64,000 nucleotides of DNA from Pseudeuparius sepicola (Eukaryota; Arthropoda; Insecta; Coleoptera; Anthribidae): positions 123,505,373 to 123,569,372 of the forward strand of contig OY987299.1 of the NCBI GenBank assembly GCA_963920635.1, written 5' to 3'. Both the position numbers and the translations under genes were made by a program. Of this stretch, positions 9,950-24,000 are shown in pieces. Every line of letters starts with the position of its first letter. Positions within the stretch are counted from its first letter, which is position 1. The notes beneath the pieces are model-generated. The model was given only the letters and a program-made list of their open reading frames with translations. It made no database searches and was not told where the DNA came from.

Positions 9950-11900
9950 GAAAAATCTGTCACTTTGTAAAAAAACCCTGTTTAATTCAATATGAGATAT
10001 TATTCCTCAAACTCAAGCAAAAGCTTTTTTGCAACTAACAATAATCAATTCAATGACAATTGATATTGAATTCTAATGAATAATTTAAATGTAATATTTT
10101 ATTTCAATAAATAGCATGTTCTGGAATTGATTCTATAATACTTCTTTTCTAAGCACATTCTTTTGTCAGAACAACATAACATAACGTTTCATGGTGTTGA
10201 ATTGAATAGGGGTACATTTAACTGTTCATTATACTGAAATTACAACTACTGTCACTGAATTTTTGCTGGATTTGTAATAATAAGCAAATGATGTGTAAAA
10301 TGCAAATCAAGTTGCTAGTGTAGCAACTTATAATTGACAAAACAGAAATGTTGCAGATGAGATCAATAAATTAATAACATTTAATTTTAGTGGATACAAG
10401 TTCTAGTAACCCCCAGTTTGTTAATAGCCATTCACTTGCACAGTATTCATTATGACTACGAACGATATAAAATGTATGCTTGATTCAAAACCTTTGCGAT
10501 CATTAATTATTTGCGATCATTGATTTTGGTAAATTACTCAGTCAAGATCACAGCTTTTTTTACTAACGTGTTTGTAATAGGATATTAGTTCAGTCGAGTA
10601 AAAAGTACTTGATTCAATCTAACTTGTATTGGACATGAATTCTAATATGAAAATTCTAAGAATTTCTTGAATACCATAAAAATTGAAAAACATGATTTAC
10701 TGATTATATTGATGAATAGGTACCTATAAAAGTTGCAATTAAGTTGTTTTGTTTATCCAATGAATTATAATGTTTTTTCAGTTGCTTCTGGGGTACTCTT
10801 AGATAGTTTGGAGTAGTCTGAGGGTGAGAATTATCATTATTTAAATAAAATAAATTTAATTGTTTAAATAAAACATGAGACATTTTAAAACCGAGGTTAT
10901 GCTTTCATTGTAGTATGCCAATTTTAGTATCGAAGTGACAATACGTCTTCTTAACGGAAATTTAAACTATTTTAAACTTATTGGTTCATCTGCAATTAAG
11001 TCAAAAGTATAGATTAGATTAGAAAAGTGACTATACATATACACGAACTCACTAAAATCACAACAGTCTTTTTTCCTGTGTAGATAATATGAAATAATAA
11101 GTCAGGTGCCGGCCGCCGCCGACGGGTCACACGAGTCTCGCCGATGCCGACGAAGAAGCGCGAATATTTAAAAAACGGCGGTGGCCTGTTTGCTTTATTG
11201 CAAAAATGATATTTTTGGGAGTTATAGAGGGCATTCACTTTTCGTTGGCAACACACTGCATAGCTTTTTGGCGTCGAAGCAATTTTACTATTATTTTTCA
11301 TATCAGCAAAGGTGCATAGGTACTATGAAGAGTTCGTGTATAAAAAACTTCTGTAATTGCTCAATTATAAAATCTAAATTAACGATTCGATTACCGAATT
11401 CTTCTTGAACCACGTTAGGGTCAGTTGAACATCTATCAATGTTTGATTGGATAATTATTGTTCTGCATAATAGTGTTGTTTCGCCCAAAAAAGTGCGTTT
11501 AAATTCTACTTCTATAAAATGTTTTATATACCTAGTATTCCATATTAATATTTGTGTAATAATAAATAAATCTAACTGAAAACTTTCTACACTGTAACAG
11601 CAGCGTCCAGAGATATACTTTCTAGACTTTGGTAAGAGTTCACTTTAGAGGGATTAGAGTGAATAATAGACCATAGGTATAATATCACAACTATGATTTG
11701 TTTATTTAAAAACAGTAAGCAGTTTCGTTAATCTATAAAATTACATCATCAAGGACTACAATATAAGATTTAAAAAAGTAAATAAATAAAGGATAATCAC
11801 TTATAGTCCAAGAGCTTCCAGGAAATTTGAAGGAGATACTTGAAAAAAGATTATAATTATGTAAATGTTTTTAATTGTTTCAACTTTGACTTGTGGCTGA
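9950..11900. other. AT-rich intergenic DNA; one GC-rich patch, no gene seen
   Basis: Nothing codes convincingly. A GC-rich patch at about 11105-11180 (CCGGCCGCCGCCG and nearby CGs) breaks the AT background and may be a small promoter or repeat fragment. Confidence 0.5.
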
Positions 11901-12326
11901 ATGTATATATTTCAAATATATAATGAGGATGTAGGTAAATTTATAGAGTTGCGAAACCGGTCTCCGTTTTCAAATAAAGTAATAGTTTTGAGATGTTTTT
12001 CCCAGAAAGTTTGTTTCTCAAACCCTATGCACCTGCACTTATACCTAAATCCGAATAATAAGTGTGCAAAATGCAAAATATGTGTTAGTACCCTAGTACC
12101 CCTCTCTCAAATTCTGGGAACCATATTAGGTACGGGAATAAAAGCACACAAGCCCACAAATTACTCCTATTGGTTTCACTGTGACTGTTGCGACATCATT
12201 ATCAAACATTATAGGTATTCTTGCCCTGACTGCCGTTCAGTTTCAGAACCTTCTGACAAATCTGAATTATCGAACATCCTAGAAAATGTATTAAAATGTC
12301 ATAAATTCGACAGACTGGAACAATAA
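11901..12326 (+). CDS. Hypothetical Cys-rich protein, 141 aa
   Basis: This is the longest uninterrupted plus-strand frame in the first 14 kb and has no clear family. The protein has three Cys clusters: CAKCKIC, then HCDCC, then CPDC. The second and third form an HCDCC-x-III-x4-RYSCPDC pattern, reminiscent of half of a ZZ-type zinc finger (C-D-x-C ... RY-x-C-x-x-C), which suggests metal binding. AATAAA overlaps the stop codon, so a poly(A) signal lies immediately at the end. No splice sites or neighbours support it, and it could be a fragment of a transposon protein or a chance frame. Confidence 0.3.
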   Translation: MYIFQIYNEDVGKFIELRNRSPFSNKVIVLRCFSQKVCFSNPMHLHLYLNPNNKCAKCKICVSTLVPLSQILGTILGTGIKAHKPTNYSYWFHCDCCDIIIKHYRYSCPDCRSVSEPSDKSELSNILENVLKCHKFDRLEQ

Positions 12327-14833
12327 AATGTACCCTCTATTTTTATTTTGCCCGATTTTCAACTTAAATGACTTTCGAACAATCTTCTAACGAAGAAGTT
12401 TCTAAAACTGACTGGATGTCAGAATTATTATCGTTCCCTCTGGAAAGTATATAAATTAGCTTTTATCATGCAGCGATTTGACACAATAATCGTTTTACAT
12501 AGGATATTATTCGTTTTCAAAAAATGCTTCACATGACCCATTTATTTGACAAAAATATTACTTGTACCTATCACATTTTTGAAGTAAAAATCAAGGGCAC
12601 AATTTGGTCTAGAATTTAAATTTACTCTTTTTGCACGACCAAGCCATTTTCTGCCCTAGGGATTAAACCATTTTACACAAAAGCAAAAAGTACTTTGTGA
12701 ATAATAATTATTTATTTATTACTCCTGGAGGAATAATAATAATGAGTATTATTATATGCCAGTCGACATACATAATGTAATATTCCAACATTCAAAACAA
12801 GCGAAACACAAATAAGGGAGACTGAGAGTAATAAAATGAAAAATGAAACATCTGATATCGATTGAAAGTTCCCCTGACGTTGTTCCCGAGCCCGGTGAGG
12901 TAGGCCGAAGTAGGGGGAGTAGGGGAACCACGAGTTCCAGCGAACGCCCGCCCGCCCGTCTAATTCCTGCTCGGATGGCCAATTCACGGATCATTTTATT
13001 GCCGGGCAATGGGTTCGTAGTTTTCAAATCATAGCCAAACGAACAAACGTATCGACTTGAAAGTAGTCTTAAAATAATGGTATCGAATGCCTCAATCGTC
13101 GTTGTGTCTTTCGAATTATTTTTGAGCGGCGGAAATACTCGAAATTCTTAACCGAATATAGTCGAATTTCGGGTATGTTTGGCATTTTTTTTAACAGTGT
13201 CGCATTAGTCCTGCACAGTTCGTGATACACAACGACGATTCTTCATAGTTTTATCTAAGCCACAAAAAAAATCAAGTGAAAATATTAAGAAATGCAAGTA
13301 GGAGATGTAAACTACGAAACCCTTGAAAATGGGGGGTATCGTAGCGCCTTAAGATTCAGAGTGAATCATAATAGAAGCTGAACAGTCAGTTTAATTGTAA
13401 AGCCATTTAATCTTTTTATTTGTTCTCAAACCAATTTTTAGCAAAAATTTAACTTGCAATTTGTAACTAAAATTTAACTTCATGCTAAAGTTGATTTAAT
13501 TATTTATAGTTGTCTTTTAAAAGTTGTCAAATCAAAATTGTGAGTCTCAAATTTGTGCTAAATAAATCTTGTATATTTAACGAAGGTAACAGGATTTTAT
13601 TGGACAGACCCAAGTATAGCAAACCTAGGATTGTTATAAACCAACCTCAACTAAATAATAAAGGCTTTCATAGAGGAGAAATTGAGAGTTTAATTTACAT
13701 TTGCAAACATCATTTTTGACAAAATTTAAAATATAAAATATGTCAAAAACGGTTAGACTTAGGTATAGGACATTATTCCCAAGATAAGACCGCATAGTAT
13801 TAGGCAAGTAATCCAGTTGAAAAGTTTAAAAAAGTTCTGTAGATTTTTTTGTCTACTAAGAAAAATTGAAATATCTCAAAAATTATTGAGTTTTGCATAA
13901 CGCATATATTTAGGATTAAATTTATTCCTTACCTCCTCCCCTATCACATCTCCAAAGGAATGTATCGAATTTAAAATACTTTGTGTAATTTAATTATTTT
14001 TTATTACGATGGACAATAGATAAGACTCCTTAAAAAGGACCCATGAAAACGATTTTGATCTAACTCTGGTGGGAATACGAGTAGCGTTGTTTTACCAGAC
14101 ATTAATGGAATTAAGATTTAACAGTCAAAAAGTGGTATATTAGCTCATTAAACTAGCAATAGATTTTAAATTAATGTGACATCTTGGGACTAGTGAATAC
14201 ATTTAGAAATGTCTGGATAAAATAGAAAGTAGGTCAGTCATGCGCAGTATAGAATTCGCCGATTATTTCTATGAAAGCCACCATGGGCATCCCCATATTA
14301 TTTAAAATTCCCTAAATGGCCTAAATGAAGGTGTTTCCTGCATTTTTAACGTATAATTATTACAATAAACACTCCGAAATAAGGTGGCACAATCTACAGC
14401 ACTCGCCCCCTGCCGTAATGCAAAACCGCGGTTTTCAGTATGCACGGGAGAAGGTATTCGCGACGTGATGCGCCCATGGATTGCGGACCCTCTCAAAATA
14501 GATATTTGGCGGCTGGGCCTTTAAGCCAATCAGAGGCGCTAGAGCTGACAGAAGGAGAACCTGGAATTCGAGGTTGCCATATCAACGAGGCAAGTGATCA
14601 GAAATCGCGGGTTATGGGTTATATTTCGACGTGGAAAGAAAGCTTTATATGCCACGTTTGGCAACTCTGTTTTTGATCATCGATTTTTATTCAGACTGGA
14701 GTATAATGGGTGCTTAAAATGATCATGGATTATTTCATAGAAGTGTCTCATCGTATAGATGCTTCCATGTTTAATTTCAATAGTTTCTTGGGCAAAAACC
14801 GAGAACATTTAGAAAAGTAAAAAATGTACTTAC
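12327..14833. other. Intergenic or possible STAM intron; no exon recognised
   Basis: If STAM continues to the left of 14834, this could be intron, but no proline/glutamine-rich C-terminal STAM exon was recognised on the minus strand. GC-richer patches at about 12880-13000 and 14440-14600 give only short unconvincing frames. A short inverted pair (CAATCGTCGTTGTGT near 13096, inverse near 13228) suggests a small MITE. Confidence 0.4.
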
Positions 14834-15027
14834 ACCAGGTACAGGCGTGGGCGACTGGGGCCCCCCATATCCCTTGCTAGCTGGCGGGAATTGTGGTTCC
14901 CTCATCAACATGTGGTACAGCCCCAGAGCCTCCACCAGATTCGAACTCAACTGTGTCAACTGCGCGTGTTTCCGATCGACGCGCTCCAGTTCGTTGTCGA
15001 TTAAGGGACCCATTCCGTTTACTTCTC
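14834..15027 (-). CDS. STAM: STAM exon 7 (GAT-type helices)
   Basis: Encodes [38 protein letters not shown] and a Pro/Gly-rich segment ([20 protein letters not shown]). It ends in phase 0 at GTAAGT. The proline-rich tail should continue in an exon not identified in this window. Confidence 0.88.
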
Positions 15028-18000
15028 CTAGGATGACGATCAATCGATAAATGTAAAAAAATATAGGTACAACATTATAGTTACTTTCTAAAGTAAGTAG
15101 TTCTTCAGAATCCTTATCGGGATTCGTCGGGTCCGCCTCGTGCAGCAGATGCAGGAGCCTATCGATTTTTTGCTCGTTTATCTCGACTTCTTCTGGTTCT
15201 TCCTTTTCGACAATTTTTACTTCGGCGTTTTCTTTGAACTGCACCATTTTCTTGGCCTTCTCGTATACTAAAAGGACGGACAGAAACATAAAAATGAATT
15301 TCTCCTTAAAGCCCTGTTCAGAGGCGGCAATTTTTATTGCCGGCAATAAAAATTGCTGACATTTTGGTTGCACGCAATGTTTGTTGCAAAGGTGGTATCT
15401 GTTTACAGTAGCAATTTATCCAATGCAATTCTATTTTTTGGTGAATACTGCCAACCAAATATTTAGTAAATAAAATATATGAAGTTTTTGCGGTGTGTAG
15501 ACTGTATACGTAGTGTTTCGGGTTAAATTAATTTTACCAAAGATTCTAATAATAACATATAATAATGTAGAAAGATCCTAATAGTAACATAGAAAATGAA
15601 GTTTTATGTAGTGTTTTTTTATTACTAAGGTTGTTAGCACAAAAGTCTCTAAAAAGTACTAGAATTGCCATTGCAATTGCAATAAAAATAGGTCCGAAGC
15701 TATTTTTTGCAATGAAATAAAACTTGCCATAGATGACTCAAAAAGGAGTTAATGCGTGTGAGCACAACAAAAATGTCAGCAATTTTTATTGCTTGCAGGC
15801 AATAAAAATTGCGGACTCTAAACAGGGCTTAAGACAATGCGAACTTACGGAATTTTTCTGGTTCGACCGACAAGTCTGAGGTGACGAAATTTGCGGGGAA
15901 CAAACCCTGACCTCTGTGGTTGCTGCCTTTCCACCAGTTTGTATCAGAGTCATCTATGATGACAACTGGAAACAAGAAAGAAAAACTTTGAATTTTTCTC
16001 ATTCCTATGGTGGTGGTTACAAATCAGTGATGTCAGAAAACATTAAATTAAAATAAAAATTGTGCTATTTGTAGTTTCAAATAGCGCAAAGGTGTTTTTA
16101 TTCCATATAAATTTTCGTTAGGAACTATCACTTGTCAAGTACCTTAATAGATTCCTTTTTACCTACCTAGATAGTACAGTAAATCTATACTATATCCAAG
16201 TTAAAGAGGCAGTGAATCAAAACATTGGCCACCACGTGACCTATTCTCTTATTGGTCTGGCCGGCGTAAAATCTCAAGTGTTTACGAGGCAAGCAGAATG
16301 CAGGGCCGGCTCTTCCCTCAGTCGAGTTTCCTGCATATTTTAGATTGGATCGCGAGCAGTATATTCTGTAAATGTATTTTGCTACTTAATTTAAAGAAAT
16401 TTATAAAGATCCACGAAAGATAAAACACAATTTTTAGAACTTCTAAAAGAATTAGTTCAGAATTACAAGCCACTTGGAATCTCATATTAGTCCGACCCTG
16501 GTAATCGATCGCAATGCGGTCATGTGACTTTGTTTATATCTACTGCCGCTGTAACTTGGATAGACGTTAGATCACATTTTTATGTGAAACTGATTTATGG
16601 ACCGATCGATTCGTTGATCAGTTTGCAGTCTATTAATAAAAAAAACACACAAAGTTGGTCATTTTGAGGTACCTGTTGACGATTTTCTTAAAGTGATAAT
16701 TATCTACTCTAATTACAGCGCCATTTAGTTTTAGTTTAAAATTGTCACATACAAGGAACTAATAGCTACATTCCTTCAGTAATTTAATTACTTTTAAAAT
16801 TTTGAGGACTTGGTAACTGGTAATTTCTACTATTTGGGCAGAAATTTGTATTTTGTAATTCAATTACATTCAGTGACAGCCCTGCTCCCTGATAAGAATG
16901 AGTTCAACAAACACATAAGAGCTGATAAACTAAAATAGATAAGTAAACAATTGGGTGAATTTCATTTAAATTCATAAATTCAGATAAAGTGTAACTTTAC
17001 TGACGAATACAGTACACAATAAGCCCAAAAAAATGTATCACCATCACATGACAATAATAATAATAATTATTATTAATGTAATTGACTCTATAATTATAGC
17101 GACATTTAAAATAGAAAATATAATATACTGATGGTAAATCTCTTTTAATAAATTATTCTTTATTGTCTCCCTAGTATTCATTTTTCAAAGATAATATTCA
17201 TTTCAGAGCTTCAAGACTGAAATACACACACCAGCAAATTTAGAGGAACTATGAAAATATTTGCATTTTTCGATTTCTATTAGTTTTTTTTTATCTTTAG
17301 ATTTGAACTAACGTAGTAAAACAAAGCAAAATAAACGCCAATAGTGACAAATTCATGGCTGTCTAGACAGAGGTAGCACATAAAACCAATAAAAAAAATA
17401 TATATTTTATTTCAAACAATTTATCTCCGTTCCTTTAAATTTGCCTGCGTGTTTATAACAAACAAAAACAAAGCGTTCAGTGAAAAGTGGATACATCTTT
17501 TACGTTTTAAACTCACTGGAATTTGTAATTATCTATAAAAAGTATTACATAGAACTTAACTATATCTCAAGAGTTCATTTTTTTTAGTTTGTATCAAAAA
17601 CAGTAAAATACAAAAGTAACATAACTGACACCTACCTACCATGTTTTTACATTATCGTGAGTGCAATAACTAAATTATCCAGACAAATTAAGTTAATAAA
17701 AAAATAACAACAGTAAAAAAAGTTTCTAAATTAACTGAGCTACAGAATACTAATTCTTCTTTTTAAATGAACTAATTTACAAAAACTTCTGTAAAAAAGA
17801 CGAATAGGCATTTAGGGTGTCTACTTATTAGGATGCAAAAAGTAATTCTACTGTAAGCTCTGTTCCAAATATTTGCACATCATTACGGAACAACCTGTAT
17901 ATTATCCATTAGGTATCCACAATAGGGAAGTTGACGGTTTACAAATTTAGTGCCAGTGGATACTTTTTACCTTCAACAATATCGTAGTACACGTAATTTG

Positions 18001-21000
18001 CTATTTTACATCTTTGTTAGAAAGAAAATCAACTTTATATTTTCCCGCCAATTTCTTCCAACCTGGCTGTATCGGTTATGCCGTAAACCATTGTGAAGCA
18101 AGTCACAGAACGATGCCCAGATTGGAATTTCCACTGTTGTTAGGCTGTACGTTTTTGAGCAGATTGAACTATGATACCTATTTCATTAGTTATATTTTAC
18201 TTTTTAATAATATGTATAATCGATTTTTCATAATATAATTATATATTTAGAATACCTAGTTACTTTTGTGACATGAAAGTAAAATGCTTTAGGACTGGTA
18301 AAACTAAAATAAACATAAAGCATCTTTCAAATGTCATACCCCGATTAAATCTGACAACTGAGAAAATAAAGGGTTGACATTCGACCACAGAATAGGGGGT
18401 TCGAAAGTCCACACCACTGTGGACGTGGACACAACAGTAACATAATATTTTACTATTTCGACGACGAAGAATACTGAGAATCATCGAAAGGAGTTGTATT
18501 TGTGTGTATTTCTTCACAATGACGTCCGATAATACTATAACAAAATGTTTGTGACTGTGCCCACTGCGCCAGATAAAAAGAAATTGTGGTTTATTTATTT
18601 TATCAGAATCTCTTACTAACACAACGTAGACCCTCCACAAGAATACATATATAATACTGATAAACTTGTACCTGTAAACGATAAATATATACTAAGCTGT
18701 AAACCCAATAAATTAATTACATTAATCTGGGATTTCCTACCTACCTTTCCCCACAGTAAATAGAAAAATTAATCCTTTATACTCCTGCCTTCCTCTTCTT
18801 TATTATTGTTTAGACTAGAATATAATAATAAATACCTAATATGTTTCTACGACAAAAGCTATCAAAACAAAACCGTCCAAAGTTTGGATTTGCTGATTAT
18901 GTTGTCAGCTGAAAGATATTTCACAATGTCTAATTATTTTTATTTCTTCTTCTTTTGAGATAGCGTTCGGCAATTTTCGGAAACTATTGTGACGTAGAAA
19001 CCCCCGTCGGCAAACCGAATGAAGATTTAAAAAATCTTCATTTTATTTTCAAATTATTAATTAATGCAACACTTTTGAGGAAAGTTATGTGCTAGCACGG
19101 GCATAGCCAAGGCGGGGGTTTCGGGGGTTCAAACCCCCCCCCCGAAATAAGCAAAATATTACCTAATATTATACCGAAAAAATACGAGGAGTGAAGAGTT
19201 AAATTATTATTACGTTTGAATATATTATGTAGTAATAGTAGCGCCTAGCGCCATCTTTTGACGAGAGGCAAACGCAGTTGCAGCCGAACTATTTTGTATT
19301 TTAGGGACACTTTGCGTTGTTTCTCGATTATTCGCCACGCCCCTAGGTCGAAATGAGCGGAACTTTGTGGAAGTTCGTGGAAGTTTCTGGACGGCTACTG
19401 GGCTGCTATATAAGCGGCGCCGCGGCGCGTGACCACGCTTACGGCAGTATTGTTCCATGCGAACTCGAAGCGAATGAAAGTGAAAAGTGGTGAACGAATA
19501 GTGAAGGGAATTAAGTGTACCGTGTAAGTGAGTAATTTTAGTGCACTGTTATTCGATGACCTTGTTAAGGATAGATACGTGAATCATTATTACTGTCGAA
19601 AAATGGAGGGGAAAAAAAGGAAGGGTGATAAACCTAAAGGTATGGACTACTGGAAAAAGTGGTGTAGTCAAGGTCAAGGGGTTTCTAATAAAGAAACAAA
19701 TTTGGATTTAGCTATCAAAGCTTCAGCTACCTTGCATGCTGATAAGAAGACTGCCTACCCCGAAATCTAGTTTGGAATGCCTAGATATGTGCGATAAAAA
19801 CCTTTATCCTAATATTTACACATTACTACAAATCTTGGCTACCATTCCTGTATCCACTGCTACCCCACAAAGGTCTTTCTCGAGCCTAAGGAGACTGAAA
19901 AACTATTTACGAAACACTACAAGTGAAAACAGACTTAATGGTTAATGAACATTCACTATGGAACAGAAATTCATGCAGATGAAGTAGTGGATATATTTAA
20001 AAGAAAAAGCCGAAGATTTCTTCTTTAATGGTTTTAGATTTAGCGCAGAGGAACGAAATTAATTTATCCATTTCATTTAAAGTTAAGAACTTTATAAATA
20101 TGTCGTAGTTTTTCGGATGAATATATAGATATTAAATTTCATGTAAGTATATTTTTGTTGTTTTATTTACTTCTCAAACTAAACCCCCCCCAAAACTAAA
20201 TCCTGGCTACCCCCGTGTGTGCTAGTAGTGTAATTTGGTGATGCTTCATCCGCTGATTAGCATTTTATCTCGAAATTCGATTAGAGGAAACTTCCCTATT
20301 GGCACTTACTTATTTCTCCGCTGTTGAACGTCAGCTCATTGTCCTCGGCAGCTTCGAAGTCGTACAGTGCTCGCACCTTGCGTGGTTCTTTGGCTGGGGC
20401 CGCGGCGGCCACGGCGGCCATATTGACAGATGGATATAGGGAAGACGAAGCGGTATTATGAGGAGATCCGGACGTCTCTTTCAGAGACAACTCTATGGCT
20501 TTTAGGATCTGGTCCTCCTCCTCTTGGGAATCGACGACGTTCGGGTCCTTGCTGACCGGTGCCGGCTTCTTCACGGGCTGAAGATTTATACCACACTATT
20601 TTTTTTTTGCCAAACAAAAATGATAACAAAAAAAAAAACGTCTTTGTGATATACCACAATTATTGTTAGCTATTGTATCTTTTAGAATAGGGTACTTGAC
20701 AATATTTTTAATTGCTCTAAAATTGTACTCTGTTTACAGTAGATTCACCAACATAACACGTAATAAATGAAACAACGGCTTTTAATCCTTATTTATTTAT
20801 GATAATTAAAGACAAAGTTGCACAATTTTGTTCAGGCTGAAATCTACAGTTTCGTCGTTGTATTGTCCAGAACACCAAACGTGGCAACTCTGTGCCTCTC
20901 AGGAGAAACGGAACTGTAACATTGCCAGTGCCCGTTTGCAATCATTCATGGAACAAAGGCAAATTGCAGTTTTCTATTCAAGTATCTCCAGCTTGCCTAT

Positions 21001-24000
21001 GAATATATGTTACTTAATGTATTGAAACCTTTGAGCTTTAACTAACGCAATTGTACACACAAATTTTGTCACATAAAGACTTTTTATTACGAATATGTTC
21101 CGTATATTGACTCCTCTATATTAAAATGGTGCTGCACACGCTGTAAACTATATCCTTCATCTCTGCCACGTAACACTTTAGTTAAAATATCTGTACACGG
21201 AACATACCATAAATATTCAGGTACCAATAATGGGGGAAATATTCGCATATTTGGCAATGTTACCCGCCCACCTAGGCATCTAACCATATTCATATATCCA
21301 CATGTCATCTAACATGTATGGTTTTCTGATCGGCAGATGACATCCCGTGATGCCAACTGTCATTCCGTATCTCGCTAAATCAAAATATTAGTAGATAATA
21401 TCTGTGCCATTTATTATAGTTTGTTATTGATATTTACTATTATATATTGCTTGCGGACCTAGTTATCGTGTTGTTAGATGTGTAAGGTAAGGTATCATGG
21501 ACATGGATCCCGAAAGGACAATCCGTAATTTGCCGAAATTCGATGCTGTTAGCGTCTGCCGAAATCCATGGGATAAAACTGCAAAGGTTTGTACCTACGT
21601 TGTAGTAAGAATACAGTATTATGAGTTATTAATAAAGAGAGAACCTCGGCCTAGGGACCATCTTGAAGGCGCCTTTATGAAGACGCCATAGTGCTTAGAA
21701 GTACCTACCTACTGAGTCCGAATTCCGGACTTTAGGCCCAACCTAGCCAAAAAAATTTACAGAAAAACGATTGAATAAGTATTTACGAAAAAAACCCTTC
21801 TTGACTAAAATCGTCGATGGAGGAAGGAATCAATCAACGCTAAAAGTGATTTCACGGGCATCATAAGTCTAGGAGTTTGAGGTTAGAATTTTGAAATTTC
21901 AACTTTCCTTGCAACTTTCACTGACGAATAAGGTTATGTCTCAGAACACTTCAGTGGTATCGCTATGTTGCCAAATTGCCGTTATAAAACACTTGTGACG
22001 TCATAAGTGCTTTCCCGCCAAATTTCCAAGAAAGTCTAATAACTTGCTAATTACCTAAATGTCGTAAATATATATTTTTTAAATAATCGGAGGGTCTAAA
22101 GCCCGGTTCTGACGATGCAATTTTGTTGCAGCAATTATGTTGCTACAACCAAAATTGCATGAAATTAACCGTCCACACTTTGCAATTAGTAACTGCAATT
22201 TTGTTGCATATAGATAGAAACCACTCTATTTTTGTGCAACTAAGTTGCAGCAACTTGGTAACTTTTTTAGGGATTTTTACAATCCAACTTAAATTTTTCA
22301 GTTGACACATCGATCGTCGCTGCTTTTTGAGGTTAACACACTAATAATAAATAATAAAATACTATTAGGTAGTCTAAAAATAATTATACAGGGTGGTTCA
22401 CTTTTATGTGGTAGGACTTTAACATTAGATAGAAAAAGATAATCTAAAATGAAAATTTTATATCAACATATATCGGGGAAAGCTTAGTTTCCGAGATACA
22501 GGGCGTTGAAGTGTTGGAAAAAATATGAAGTATTTTTTACACTGTCCGAACCAGTGGAGATATTTAAACCAAATTTGATGTGTAGTACCACCTTTTTGAC
22601 TACGATATTTAGTGATAATATGAAGGTCCTGAAATAACCAGTGGTGGAGTTATGGGTTTTCACTATCACTAAATTTAAAAAGTAATTAGTACGGACCTGT
22701 CTCACGTCAACGTAAATTTTTTTTTCGTAAAGTTCTTTCAATTCTCTACAAAAAGTGTATCTTGACATTTTTTTGTATCTGCCACGGTTGTGTAGTAAAT
22801 AAATTATTTCGTTTCCATCTCAGCCTTTTTTGCCTAAAAATGTGTTTTCTAAGATTATTGATAAATATCGCAAATAACAGAAATTAATTATGGAACACTT
22901 ATCGGATTCAGCTATTTTATTTTTAATTTTATGGAAACAATTTTAAAAATAAACTGGCACTTGGTTTGAGGTACATTACTTTATTATCATTTTAACATTT
23001 TTATCAAATCTAGTATTATTTCTTAATAATTTTTATAATTCTAAATTTGTAGAATTCTAAATTATACCACGATGAGTAAAACATGATTCTTCCGCCCATA
23101 ACATGTTATTTAAAAATTGTCTTATTTCCTTTGACTACAAAATCCATCGGCAAAATACTAATGTCCTTTCTGCATCGCCGTACTGGTGAAGATAAGTGTG
23201 CCATGGAAAAGAAAATCTTATTGACAGTTAATAATACAATAATCTGTCATCCAGTAGATGAACGTAGCAGCGCCGCAGTTTGTCTTTGTTAATAATTAAA
23301 ATGCCGTTCCAATTTACAAATGAAGAGCAGGCTGACATTCATTTCTGCTATGGAGTTGCAAATGGGAACTCTGCGGAAGCAGCCAGAGAATACTGGAGGC
23401 GATTTCCAAATAGGCGCCATCCGCGTCCCTCGGTGTTTGTTAACATGCACCGGCAATTCAGAACTCGCGGTCTGAGAACTAGAATCGTCGAACGAGGAAA
23501 TGAAAACAATATCCAACAAGTCAGACGCAACAATGAGATTCTTCGTGAATTCGATAGGAATCCTACAACAAGTAGCAGAAGAGTGTCAGTGGCCCTACGT
23601 GTTTCAAAGTCTGCAATTTTGCGAGCTTTAAAAAGAGATCACAGGCATGCATATCATCTACAACCCGTACAAGGTTTAAGGCCCGGCGATGCAGAAAGAA
23701 GAAGTGTTTTGCCGATGGATTTTGGAGTCAATTGAAGGAAATAGACAATTTTTAAATAACATTTTATGAACGGACGAGTCGTGTTTTACTCGTCGTGGAG
23801 TAGTAAACTTTCATAATCAGCATATTTGGGCACAAGAAAACCCACATGCAATCCGGCCAAGAAATTTTCAGGTCGAATTTAGTGTCAATGTTTGGATTGG
23901 ACTGTACAACCATCATCTGTTTGGACCCTTTTTTTTTGCCACAGCGAGTGAATGGTGACAATTTTTTGGAGTTTTTAGTAGCTGAGCATAATAATATGTG

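Larger units (their letters stand above)
19096..20217 (+). mobile_element. Deleted hAT element, copy 1 (1122 bp)
   Basis: The ends are CACGGGCATAGCCA and TGGCTACCCCCGTG; the 8 bp TGTGCTAG flanks both sides (19088-19095 and 20218-20225). It keeps a promoter-like segment, the start of the transposase and the C-terminal dimerisation domain, but the central catalytic part is missing. It is the same family and deletion type as 46579-47714, which lies in the opposite orientation in the IDH gene. Confidence 0.92.

Noticed and set aside
12712..13027. Candidate STAM C-terminal exon on the minus strand (WFPYSPYFGLP region)
   Set aside because: Superficially Pro/Tyr-rich but with no STAM-like motif and no good phase-0 acceptor/donor; left unassigned.
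18260..18640. 126-codon minus-strand frame
   Set aside because: Cys/Phe/Val-rich without family motif, no splice context, in STAM intron 4.
22484..22768. 94-residue frame repeated at 24657, 54497 and 56670
   Set aside because: All four are translations of the DD41D arms; repetition is explained by the inverted repeat, not by a gene.
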